Assembly: GCF_003418935.1 (NCBI RefSeq)
Contig: NZ_QVMT01000021.1
Location: forward strand, 1-64,000
DNA length: 64,000 bases
Direction: 5' to 3'
Origin: Emticicia sp. C21
GTDB taxonomy: Bacteria > Bacteroidota > Bacteroidia > Cytophagales > Spirosomataceae
Shown here in pieces: positions 24,939 through 32,504 of the stretch. The notes beneath the pieces are model-generated. The model was given only the letters and a program-made list of their open reading frames with translations. It was not told the DNA's origin and searched no databases. Within the stretch, counting starts at the first letter, position 1, and every line of letters starts with the position of its first letter. The translations under genes were made by a program, and so were the position numbers.

Positions 24939-25868
24939 TTAATGAATTTTAGTTTCCTTTACTTCTATTTCTTTCTTTTCTAGTAAAACAGCGTTCCTAT
25001 TCGGTCTTATGGGTGTTCCATAATGGCGAGTATAGACTTTGGTAAATTCTGCCCCTAAGAAGAGGATAGTTGATGAATAATATACCCAAAGCAGAATGAT
25101 TACCACCGAACCGGCTGCACCAAACGTACTCGTAATACTCGACTGCCCCAGATAATAACCTATCAGAAATTTACCTACCATAAATAGAATAGCTGTAACT
25201 CCAGCACCTATAAATGCATCTTTCCAGGCTATTCTGCCATCCGGTAATACCTTAAAGATGGTAGCAAACAAAAGTGTAATTACAGAGAATACAATGGCCA
25301 GATTGATAAACATAAACATATAAACCGTGATGTTCTCAAAGAATAACTGTAAACGCTGGCTGAAAATATCCAGAAATGTATTAACCAATAAGGATACAAT
25401 TAATAGAAAGCCTAACGAGAGTATCAATGAAAAGGATAAAAGTCTGTTAAACAGATATTTTAAAATACCAGACTTTGGCTTCGCTTTTAAAGACCAGATA
25501 AAATTGATAGAATCTTGTATCTCAGCAAAAACTCCGGTTGCCCCAAGTAAAAGTGTTACCGTACCTATAATAGCCGCTATACCTGATTTTTGAGAGAGCC
25601 TCGCATTCTTAATAAGTTCTTCTACCTGTGCTGCAGCATCTTTTCCGATCAACCAGTTGATTTGCCCATAGAGCTGGCCTTGTATGGCTTCTCTACCATA
25701 GAAGATTCCTGCTACTGAAATAATAACCACCAACATAGGCGCCAAAGAGAAAATCGTATAATAAGATAAAGAGGCACTCAACTTAGTAGCATTGTCGGTG
25801 CTGAATTCGGAGAACACTTCTTCGGCAAAAGAATAATATTCTTTCAGTTTTGTTTTAAATAAATTCAT
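24939..25868 (-). CDS. YihY/virulence factor BrkB family inner-membrane protein
   Basis: A 309-residue protein with six membrane segments and the YihY/BrkB signatures: NATKLSASLSYYTIFSLAPMLVV near the start, a re-entrant GREAIQGQLYGQI loop, and GAAGSVVIILLWVYYSSTILFLGAEFTKVY near the end. Often misnamed RNase BN; the transport or envelope role is unproven. It heads an operon with the TspO-like gene, in the stress island. Confidence 0.9.
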   Translation of the reverse strand: MNLFKTKLKEYYSFAEEVFSEFSTDNATKLSASLSYYTIFSLAPMLVVIISVAGIFYGREAIQGQLYGQINWLIGKDAAAQVEELIKNARLSQKSGIAAIIGTVTLLLGATGVFAEIQDSINFIWSLKAKPKSGILKYLFNRLLSFSLILSLGFLLIVSLLVNTFLDIFSQRLQLFFENITVYMFMFINLAIVFSVITLLFATIFKVLPDGRIAWKDAFIGAGVTAILFMVGKFLIGYYLGQSSITSTFGAAGSVVIILLWVYYSSTILFLGAEFTKVYTRHYGTPIRPNRNAVLLEKKEIEVKETKIH

Positions 25869-26075
25869 AAGTGGTTGCTTGTTATATTAAGGTTGGTTTT
25901 TAATAATCCAGCTCCTCTGTTTCGTTATAATAAGTATAATAAATAATATATACCATCAGCCAATACCATAGTGGGAATCGCAGTTGGGGTGGAAATTCCA
26001 CACTTATTTTCCCAAAATGCCACATTTTCCCCAATTTTTTCTTAAAAAATAGTAATTATGCCTCCGAAAAATACA

Positions 26076-26092
26076 TGGTACAAAGTTTTTAA
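26076..26092 (+). promoter_or_regulatory. Putative sigma-54-like promoter element of the dps unit
   Basis: TGGTACAAAGTTTTTAA begins 58 bases before the start of the small membrane protein gene. Further upstream, the palindrome GTGGAAATTCCAC (25989-26001) and the dyad AAAATGCCACATTTT (26014-26028) are possible activator sites; the rest of the 25869-26133 gap is plain. Confidence 0.5.
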
Positions 26093-26133
26093 GTATATAA
26101 GCATAACAATCGTTTCATCAAATTATTGAAATC

Positions 26134-26316
26134 ATGACACCCATCATCTTCATAATCGGCATAATAACCATGTTCAGTATGGCGGTGGTTTTATTGAAGA
26201 TTGCGAATAACAATCATCAAGGTTGGGATGGCAGAACAAGAGGTTCTCGGAACCATGAATTCAATAATTTCATGAAGCGGGTGAAGCTTACTTCTACAAA
26301 AATGAAGCAAGCATAG
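26134..26316 (+). CDS. Small single-pass membrane protein upstream of dps
   Basis: A 60-residue protein: an N-terminal membrane helix (PIIFIIGIITMFSMAVVLLKI) followed by a basic soluble tail (GRTRGSRNHEFNNFMKRVK). No family recognised. It begins 58 bases after a TGGNAY element and ends 24 bases before dps, so it probably leads a two-gene stress unit. Confidence 0.6.
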   Translation: MTPIIFIIGIITMFSMAVVLLKIANNNHQGWDGRTRGSRNHEFNNFMKRVKLTSTKMKQA

Positions 26317-26340
26317 CCACACAACCGCAACTTTATAGTC

Positions 26341-26811
26341 ATGAAAACCCATATAGGTTTACCTGAAAAGGATATAATAAAAATTGCTGAATTGTTACAG
26401 GTTACATTGGCGGACGAACATGTGATAATAACGAAAACCCGTAACTATCATTGGAATATAAAAGGCCCTCGTTTTATTGAATTACACAAATTTTACGAAG
26501 ACCAGTACAACACATTAAAAGATATAATAGACCAGCTTGCCGAGAGAATTACCCAATTAGGGCATCGGGCCAACGGTACGATGAAAGATTTCCTAGCAAC
26601 GACTCGATTAAAAGAGGGTCCTTACGAAGACAAACAAGATGCTCAGATAAGCAATTTGTTAGCAGACCACGAAGCGTTTATAACAAATTTGCGTAAAGAC
26701 ATTGAAGATATAGATGAAAAACTGGGAGATGCAGTTACGACTGATTTACTCACAGGTTTCATGGGGCAGCATGAAAAAATGGCATGGATGCTCCGCGCGT
26801 TTTTAGGGTAG
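26341..26811 (+). CDS. dps: Dps-type DNA starvation/ferritin-like protein
   Basis: A 156-residue ferritin-fold protein. NYHWNIKGPRFIELHKFYEDQYN carries the His and Asp/Glu residues of the inter-subunit ferroxidase site typical of Dps. It should form a 12-subunit shell that oxidises ferrous iron with hydrogen peroxide and protects DNA. The N-terminus lacks an evident Lys-rich DNA-binding tail. It follows a small membrane protein gene by 24 bases and ends at a strong terminator. It is the last member of the stress island. Confidence 0.92.
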   Translation: MKTHIGLPEKDIIKIAELLQVTLADEHVIITKTRNYHWNIKGPRFIELHKFYEDQYNTLKDIIDQLAERITQLGHRANGTMKDFLATTRLKEGPYEDKQDAQISNLLADHEAFITNLRKDIEDIDEKLGDAVTTDLLTGFMGQHEKMAWMLRAFLG

Positions 26812-26832
26812 TGTTTAGGTTAAAAAAGGTGG

Positions 26833-26863
26833 TACAAAAGGGGCAATTTTTGCCCCTTTTGTA
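26833..26863 (+). terminator. Rho-independent terminator of dps
   Basis: A 14-bp perfect stem (26833-26846 with 26850-26863) with loop TTT contains GGGGCAA/TTGCCCC; T-rich sequence is built into the stem end. Confidence 0.85.
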
Positions 26864-26913
26864 TTTGTAGACAGTCTAGTCTGAAAATTCCTGACTAATT
26901 CCACATAAAAAAT

Positions 26914-26939
26914 GGGTGCTTACCAATCGGCAAGCACCC
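26914..26939 (-). terminator. Terminator of lpdA
   Basis: GGGTGCTT (26914-26921) pairs with AAGCACCC (26932-26939). Read on the minus strand it is followed by a T run, 25 bases after the lpdA stop. Confidence 0.8.
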
Positions 26940-26963
26940 GTTTTATTGATATATCTATCAGTA

Positions 26964-28355
26964 TTATAGATGTATTACTTCACCATAAGCTGCCGCTGCT
27001 GCTTCCATAATAGCCTCTGACATGGTTGGGTGTGGGTGAACCGATTTAATGATTTCCATACCTGTTGTTTCCAGCTTACGAGCAACTACAGCTTCACCAA
27101 TCATTTCAGTTACGTTAGCACCAATCATATGGCAACCTAACCATTCGCCGTATTTGGCATCAAAGATTACTTTTACGAAACCTTCAGGGCTACCAGCTGC
27201 TTTTGCTTTACCCGATGCCGAGAATGGGAATTTACCCACTTTAACTTCGTATCCGGCTTCTTTCGCTGCTTTTTCTGTATACCCTACTGAAGCGATTTCT
27301 GGTGTACAATATGTACAACCCGGGATATTTTTATAATCCATTGGTTGTGGGTGATGGCCAGCTATTTTCTCTACACAGATAATACCTTCTGCTGAGGCTT
27401 TATGTGCCAGCGCAGGGCCAGGTGTTACGTCACCAATGGCATAATAACCTGGTACGTTTGTTTCAGACCATTGGTTAACCGTGATTTTACCTCTGTCAGT
27501 AGCAATGCCTGTTTCTTCTAAACCAATATTCTCAATATTGGCAACGATTCCGGCTGCTGAAAGCACCATATCTGTTTCGATTTTGATTTCTCCTGTTGGA
27601 GTTTTCACTGTCGAAACACAACCGTTACCACTTGTATCAACTTTCTCTACGCTTGAATTAGTATAGATTTCGATACCGGCTTTTTTGTAAGCTTTAGCCA
27701 ATTCTTTCGAAATATCTTCATCCTCAACCGGAACGATATTTGGCATAAACTCTACGATAGTTACTTTAGTACCCATGCTGGCGTATACATAGGCAAACTC
27801 AACACCAATAGCACCTGAACCAACTACCAATAACGAATCCGGTTTTTTCTCAAGGCTCATTGCCTTGCGGTATTCGATAATTTTTTTGCCATCAATCGGG
27901 ATATTTGGCAATTGACGCGCTCTTGCACCAGTAGCAATGATGATGTATTTACCCTCTACATCAGATTTTTTACCTTCTGAATCAGTTACTTCTACTTTTT
28001 TCCCTGCTTTTACTTTGCCTGTTCCGTAGATAACATCAATTTTATTTTTCTTCATCAGGAACTGAACCCCTTTGCTCATGCCATCAGCAACCCCACGAGA
28101 ACGTTTGATAACCGCCTCAAAATTCGCATTCGACTCACCTACTTCAATTCCGTAATCTTTTGCGTGCTTAATATATTCAAACACCTGGGCAGACTTCAAC
28201 AAAGCCTTTGTTGGAATACAACCCCAGTTAAGGCAGATGCCCCCAAGGTTTTCTTTCTCAATAACGGCGGTTTTCAGGCCTAATTGTGAAGCACGGATAG
28301 CGGTAACATATCCGCCCGGCCCACTCCCAAGTACTACAACATCATACTGTGCCAT
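26964..28355 (-). CDS. lpdA: Dihydrolipoyl dehydrogenase (E3)
   Basis: A 463-residue flavoprotein disulfide reductase that reoxidises lipoamide in 2-oxoacid dehydrogenase complexes, using FAD and NAD+. FAD site GSGPGGY (10-16), redox-active disulfide C41-x4-C46 in GGICLNWGCIPTK, NAD site VVGSGAIGVEFA, second FAD site AIGDVTPGPALAHKASAEG, and the catalytic HPHPTMSEA near the end. The start at 28355 is preferred to an in-frame ATG 48 bases upstream because the family begins at MAQYDVVVLG. No E1/E2 genes adjoin it. Confidence 0.95.
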   Translation of the reverse strand: MAQYDVVVLGSGPGGYVTAIRASQLGLKTAVIEKENLGGICLNWGCIPTKALLKSAQVFEYIKHAKDYGIEVGESNANFEAVIKRSRGVADGMSKGVQFLMKKNKIDVIYGTGKVKAGKKVEVTDSEGKKSDVEGKYIIIATGARARQLPNIPIDGKKIIEYRKAMSLEKKPDSLLVVGSGAIGVEFAYVYASMGTKVTIVEFMPNIVPVEDEDISKELAKAYKKAGIEIYTNSSVEKVDTSGNGCVSTVKTPTGEIKIETDMVLSAAGIVANIENIGLEETGIATDRGKITVNQWSETNVPGYYAIGDVTPGPALAHKASAEGIICVEKIAGHHPQPMDYKNIPGCTYCTPEIASVGYTEKAAKEAGYEVKVGKFPFSASGKAKAAGSPEGFVKVIFDAKYGEWLGCHMIGANVTEMIGEAVVARKLETTGMEIIKSVHPHPTMSEAIMEAAAAAYGEVIHL

Positions 28356-28533
28356 AATATATAAATTTCTGGTTATTATAAATTTTGATGCAAAATTAGA
28401 CAAAATAGCTTATCCACAAAACCCTTTTCGATTATCTTCAAAAAGCTAAAAGCCTGATGGAAAGTAAAGTTTTTGAGCTTGGAACACTATTTTGTTTCTA
28501 ATGAAACAATCAAAAATGAGTATTAAATCCCGC

Positions 28534-29379
28534 TTATCTATAATTAAATTTGAGTATATAACCTTTCTTATCATCACCTTCTGAAGAGATATATAAATCA
28601 CCTGATGGGTTAAAACAAATCCCTTCCGGCTGTAGGTATAATTTATCATCCAGTTCTATTAAATCTTTCTTTGTACCCTCCTTTGACAAAATCAATATCT
28701 TTTTCCCTTGCGAGGCAACTATATAAATATCACCATCTATTGGATGCACAGCTATACCTGATGGACGGAAATCGGTTTTGCCGTTTTTTCCTTTGACCAT
28801 GTCTTTTGTAATAGTAAATCTGATAGTCAGTTGATTTTTTGTTAAATCATAGCTGTAAACCAGCTTTTCATCATCTCTGGCCTTTATGTGTTCTTTGGTA
28901 GCTAAAAGTAGGCTATTTGTGTGTGCATCATAGCCTAACCCTTCATACTCTATTACATCAGGACTCCTACAATCTATTTCATTTTCTGACTCACCATCAA
29001 TGGCAAAGGTTTTAATTTCACCATTACTTTTCATCACGAATACTTCGCCTCCGACAAACTCTACGCCCTCATAATCGGCTGATTTACCAAAATCTATCTT
29101 TTCGATAATATCCTCTTTGGCTAAGTCATAGATAAATATTTTACCCTCCTCATCATTCACACATATCAGTTGATTCTCTTTATAGTACGATAAACCCGAT
29201 ATTTCTTTCAGGCTTTTAGAGAGTTTCATCTCTTGCGCAGGATTCGCAAAATCATAGCTTTGGAATACCTCCGTAACAGGAGTTTTTTCATCATTGGTTT
29301 TCTTCTTTGAGGGGCCACAGGCATTTAATATAAGTACTGCAATAGCAATGATACTCAGGGCAATGAAGAATAATTTCAT
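28534..29379 (-). CDS. SdiA-regulated domain lipoprotein (YjiK-like beta-propeller)
   Basis: A 281-residue protein with a lipoprotein signal ending in VLILNACG (Cys near residue 21), followed by repeated strand units of a beta-propeller: LKEISGLSYYKENQLICVNDEEGKIFIYD, ADYEGVEFVGGEVFVMKSNG, and RPSGIAVHPIDGDIYIVAS then LQPEGICFNPSGDLYISSEGD (each read in part). The repeated EG/SG acidic turns are typical of the SdiA-regulated family (PF06977). It is probably located on the periplasmic side of a membrane; ligand unknown. The stretch 28356-28533 upstream of lpdA holds a single DnaA-box match and no gene. Confidence 0.78.
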   Translation of the reverse strand: MKLFFIALSIIAIAVLILNACGPSKKKTNDEKTPVTEVFQSYDFANPAQEMKLSKSLKEISGLSYYKENQLICVNDEEGKIFIYDLAKEDIIEKIDFGKSADYEGVEFVGGEVFVMKSNGEIKTFAIDGESENEIDCRSPDVIEYEGLGYDAHTNSLLLATKEHIKARDDEKLVYSYDLTKNQLTIRFTITKDMVKGKNGKTDFRPSGIAVHPIDGDIYIVASQGKKILILSKEGTKKDLIELDDKLYLQPEGICFNPSGDLYISSEGDDKKGYILKFNYR

Positions 29380-29481
29380 CGTATACGTAATTTTAATTGG
29401 GAGTGAGTGAGTTTTTGAAAAAATCTTCTCAAATTTAACTCAAATAATTTCTAACATTTTCATTCAATATTAATCTATTCT

Positions 29482-31539
29482 ATGCAAGCTATTACTGCGC
29501 CTAAAGTTTTACTATCAGGCATTTTATTGGTCTCAGGTGTTTACCTGACTTCCTGCCAGTTAAAATCGTCTGAATCTACCGAAAGAGATATTCTTACAGA
29601 AATTGTAGACACTACTGTATCACCCAAAGATGATTTTTTTAAATATGCCGTCGGCGGCTGGATTAAGAAGAATCCTATTCCCGCCTCTGAAAGTGGTTGG
29701 GGAATTTATAATATTGTACAGGAAGAAACCTATACACGTTTAAGAACCATCAGCGAAGAATCGGCTAAGAAATCAGGAAGTGCGGGTTCAAACGAGCAAA
29801 AAATCGGTGATTTCTGGTACATGGGTATGGATAGTGCAGGCATTGAGAAACAAGGGCTAACCCCTGTGAAAGCCGATTTAGACCGCATTGCCGCTATTAA
29901 AGATTTGCAGGGAGTTCTCAATGAAGTAGCACTTCAACAAACCTATGGTATGAGTACGCTTTACGGCAATTATATATTTCAGGACGAGAAAAACAGCGAA
30001 GAACAAGCCCTACACTTATATCAGGGTGGGATAGGTCTACCAGATAGAGATTACTATTTCAATACAGATAGTCGAAATACTAATATCCGTAAGGAATACA
30101 AGGCACATATACAACGCATGTTTAAGTTGTTGGGAAATGATGATGCCACAGCTACCAAAAATATGGAAAGTATATATGCCTTAGAAGAAAACCTGGCCAA
30201 AAATTCGCGCAAAATAGAAGCTTTGAGAGATCCGTATAAAAACTATAACAAAATGGATTTGGCGGCTCTGGATAAATTAGTGCCATCAATGAAATTCACT
30301 GATTTATTTGCTAAAATGAAAATGCCGCAAGTGAAAAGTGTAATTGTAGGTCAGCCCGAGTTTCTTACTGCGGTTGAAAAATTACTGAAAACTACACCGA
30401 TAGATACCTGGAAAGCCTATCTGACATGGAATTTTATCAGTAATTATGCCAGTGAATTAAGTAGCCCATTTGCCAAAGAAGATTTTCATTTTTACAGAAC
30501 TGTACTACGTGGCGTAAAAGAAATGAAACCTCGCTGGAAACGTGTATTAGATGCAGAAGAACGCTTATTAGGAGATGCTTTAGGGCAACTTTTTGTTAAA
30601 AACTACTATTCTGAAAAAACCAAAAAACGCTATGAAGAATTAGTAAAGAACATCTTCAGCACTTATAAAGAGCGTATTGAAAAACTAGATTGGATGTCGG
30701 ACAGTACCAAGAAAAAAGCGCTTTTAAAGCTCTCAACTGTCATGTCTAAGGTAAGTTACCCGGATAAATGGAAAGACTTTTCGACTTTAGATATTAAAAG
30801 AGATTCTTATGTGCAAAATATTATGAGAGCGAATCAATGGTGGTATTTGTATGAAGTGAATAAAATCGGCAAACCTGTTGATAAAACCGAGTGGGGAATG
30901 ACACCACAAACCTATAATGCCTACTATAACCCATCGAATAACGAAATTGTATTGCCTGCGGCTGTTTTCTTTGTAGCAGGTTTTAACGACGATCAATTAG
31001 ATGATGCCGTTATTTATGCCTATGCGGGTGGCTCAACCATTGGCCATGAAATTACACATGGCTTCGACGACCAGGGCAGACAGTTTGATGAAAAAGGAAA
31101 TCTGAAAGACTGGTGGACTAAGAAAGATGGTGATGAATATAATAAACGTGCCAAAGGTATTATAGAACAATATAATGCTTACACAGTGCTCGATTCTATG
31201 CATGTAAGAGGAGAAGCAACTCAGGGAGAAAATATTGCCGATTTGGGTGGAGCTGTTTTAGCTTTAGAAGCTTTCAAGAAAACGGAACAATATAAATCAG
31301 GTAAGAAAATCAATGGTTTCACCCCGCTTCAACGCTATTTCTTAGGTTGGGCATTAGCGTGGATGAATCAGTCAAGAAATGAAGCATTAGCCAACCAGAT
31401 TATGACAGATGTGCATGCACCGAGTTTTCTGCGTGTAAACGGCCCGATTGTTAATATGGATGAATTCTATCAGGCTTTTGATATAAAACCGGGCGATAAG
31501 ATGTATCGTGCGCCTGAAAAAAGGGTGAAGATATGGTAA
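29482..31539 (+). CDS. M13 family metallopeptidase (neprilysin/PepO-like), lipoprotein
   Basis: A 685-residue zinc endopeptidase. The signal ends in GVYLTSC (Cys near residue 25). The M13 N-terminal domain begins with VSPKDDFFKYAVGGWIKKNPIP. The catalytic site is HEITH (522-526) in GHEITHGFDDQG, the third ligand region is ENIADLGG, and it ends in the family-typical RVNGPIVNMDEFYQAFDIKPGDKMYR (read in part). It cleaves short peptides outside the cytoplasm; the substrate is unknown. A terminator follows directly. Confidence 0.93.
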   Translation: MQAITAPKVLLSGILLVSGVYLTSCQLKSSESTERDILTEIVDTTVSPKDDFFKYAVGGWIKKNPIPASESGWGIYNIVQEETYTRLRTISEESAKKSGSAGSNEQKIGDFWYMGMDSAGIEKQGLTPVKADLDRIAAIKDLQGVLNEVALQQTYGMSTLYGNYIFQDEKNSEEQALHLYQGGIGLPDRDYYFNTDSRNTNIRKEYKAHIQRMFKLLGNDDATATKNMESIYALEENLAKNSRKIEALRDPYKNYNKMDLAALDKLVPSMKFTDLFAKMKMPQVKSVIVGQPEFLTAVEKLLKTTPIDTWKAYLTWNFISNYASELSSPFAKEDFHFYRTVLRGVKEMKPRWKRVLDAEERLLGDALGQLFVKNYYSEKTKKRYEELVKNIFSTYKERIEKLDWMSDSTKKKALLKLSTVMSKVSYPDKWKDFSTLDIKRDSYVQNIMRANQWWYLYEVNKIGKPVDKTEWGMTPQTYNAYYNPSNNEIVLPAAVFFVAGFNDDQLDDAVIYAYAGGSTIGHEITHGFDDQGRQFDEKGNLKDWWTKKDGDEYNKRAKGIIEQYNAYTVLDSMHVRGEATQGENIADLGGAVLALEAFKKTEQYKSGKKINGFTPLQRYFLGWALAWMNQSRNEALANQIMTDVHAPSFLRVNGPIVNMDEFYQAFDIKPGDKMYRAPEKRVKIW

Positions 31540-31552
31540 GATGATAAATAAA

Positions 31553-31583
31553 AATAGCGGTCAGGTAATTACTGGCCGCTATT
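31553..31583. terminator. Hairpin between convergent genes
   Basis: AATAGCGGTCAG pairs with CTGGCCGCTATT (one G-T wobble), 31553-31583. It can serve the M13 peptidase gene and the opposing DsbA-like gene, though the T-tracts are weak. Confidence 0.65.
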
Positions 31584-31599
31584 AGAATATATTCCGTTT

Positions 31600-32295
31600 T
31601 TAGCAATTTTCTCCACCTATTTCACAAGCATCACCAGTTACTTCAACGGGCTCCATTTCTTCCACTACTTTTGTTAAGGCATCTAAAAATACATCTGTTG
31701 GCTGCGCACCGCTTAGACCATATTTATTATTCAGAATAAAGAATGGTACACCCGAAATGCCTAAGTTTTGAAAATGCTTGATTTCCTGCGTTACCCAATA
31801 GCTTATCTGGTCGTCTGCTAAAATGCTTTCGGTTTTTTCAGCAGGCCAGCCAAAATCCTCCATGAAAGCAATGATGTTTTCCTGATTTGAAAAATCGATG
31901 CCATCGGTAAAGTAAGCCTTGAATAGTTTTTCCTCTAATTCATTCTGAGTGCCTTCTTCCCTAGCTATATGTAGTATTTTGTGTAAAGGAATGGTATTAA
32001 TAACCTTTGGCATTTTTTCAAACTCAAACTGGATACCAGCCTTTTGGCCTACACCCTCTACTCTCTCGTGCATTTGTTGAATACGCTCTGCACTCCCGAA
32101 TTTATTGGCGAAATATTCCTCACGAGGTAAACCTTCTTGTGGAATAGTTGGATCTAATTGAAAAGGATGCCACGTAACCTGAAAACTCTGACCTTCCATG
32201 CCTTCCAATGCTTTTTCTAAATGCTTTTTACCAATGTAGCACCAAGGACACGCTACATCAGAAACTATATCTATTTGAATGGGTTTATTTGTCAT
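31600..32295 (-). CDS. DsbA family oxidoreductase (FrnE-like)
   Basis: A 231-residue thioredoxin-fold protein without a signal peptide, so probably cytoplasmic. The redox motif CPWC stands in IDIVSDVACPWCYIGKKHLEKAL near the N-terminus, a long helical insert follows, and GISGVPFFILNNKYGLSGAQP holds the cis-Pro and the C-terminal strand. This layout matches the FrnE/2-hydroxychromene isomerase-like branch. The ATG at 32295 fits the family start; an in-frame ATG at 32328 would add 11 residues. The last residues include an extra Cys pair (CEIGGENC). Confidence 0.85.
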   Translation of the reverse strand: MTNKPIQIDIVSDVACPWCYIGKKHLEKALEGMEGQSFQVTWHPFQLDPTIPQEGLPREEYFANKFGSAERIQQMHERVEGVGQKAGIQFEFEKMPKVINTIPLHKILHIAREEGTQNELEEKLFKAYFTDGIDFSNQENIIAFMEDFGWPAEKTESILADDQISYWVTQEIKHFQNLGISGVPFFILNNKYGLSGAQPTDVFLDALTKVVEEMEPVEVTGDACEIGGENC

Positions 32296-32504
32296 TACAT
32301 TGTTTGTTTTAACAATTAAACTGTCCATTTGAAAGAATAGTTCAAATTGAATTTTGCTGCGAAACGTAGCCGTTTAATCATATTGTTATTAATGTTCAAT
32401 TAAAATAACAGATAAAAAATACGGTAATGCTCTGAAACTAAAAATTTATGATTTAAATTGGTATGTTTTTGCTTTTCTAACCAAATCATTCTTACGGACC
32501 CCCC

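Noticed and set aside
28410-28418. A single TTATCCACA upstream of lpdA
   Set aside because: One isolated match is expected by chance in a window this size; without a second box it is not called a DnaA site.
28446-28649. A 67-codon minus-strand frame after the SdiA-regulated gene
   Set aside because: It overlaps the 3' part of that gene in another phase and has no credible start or composition.
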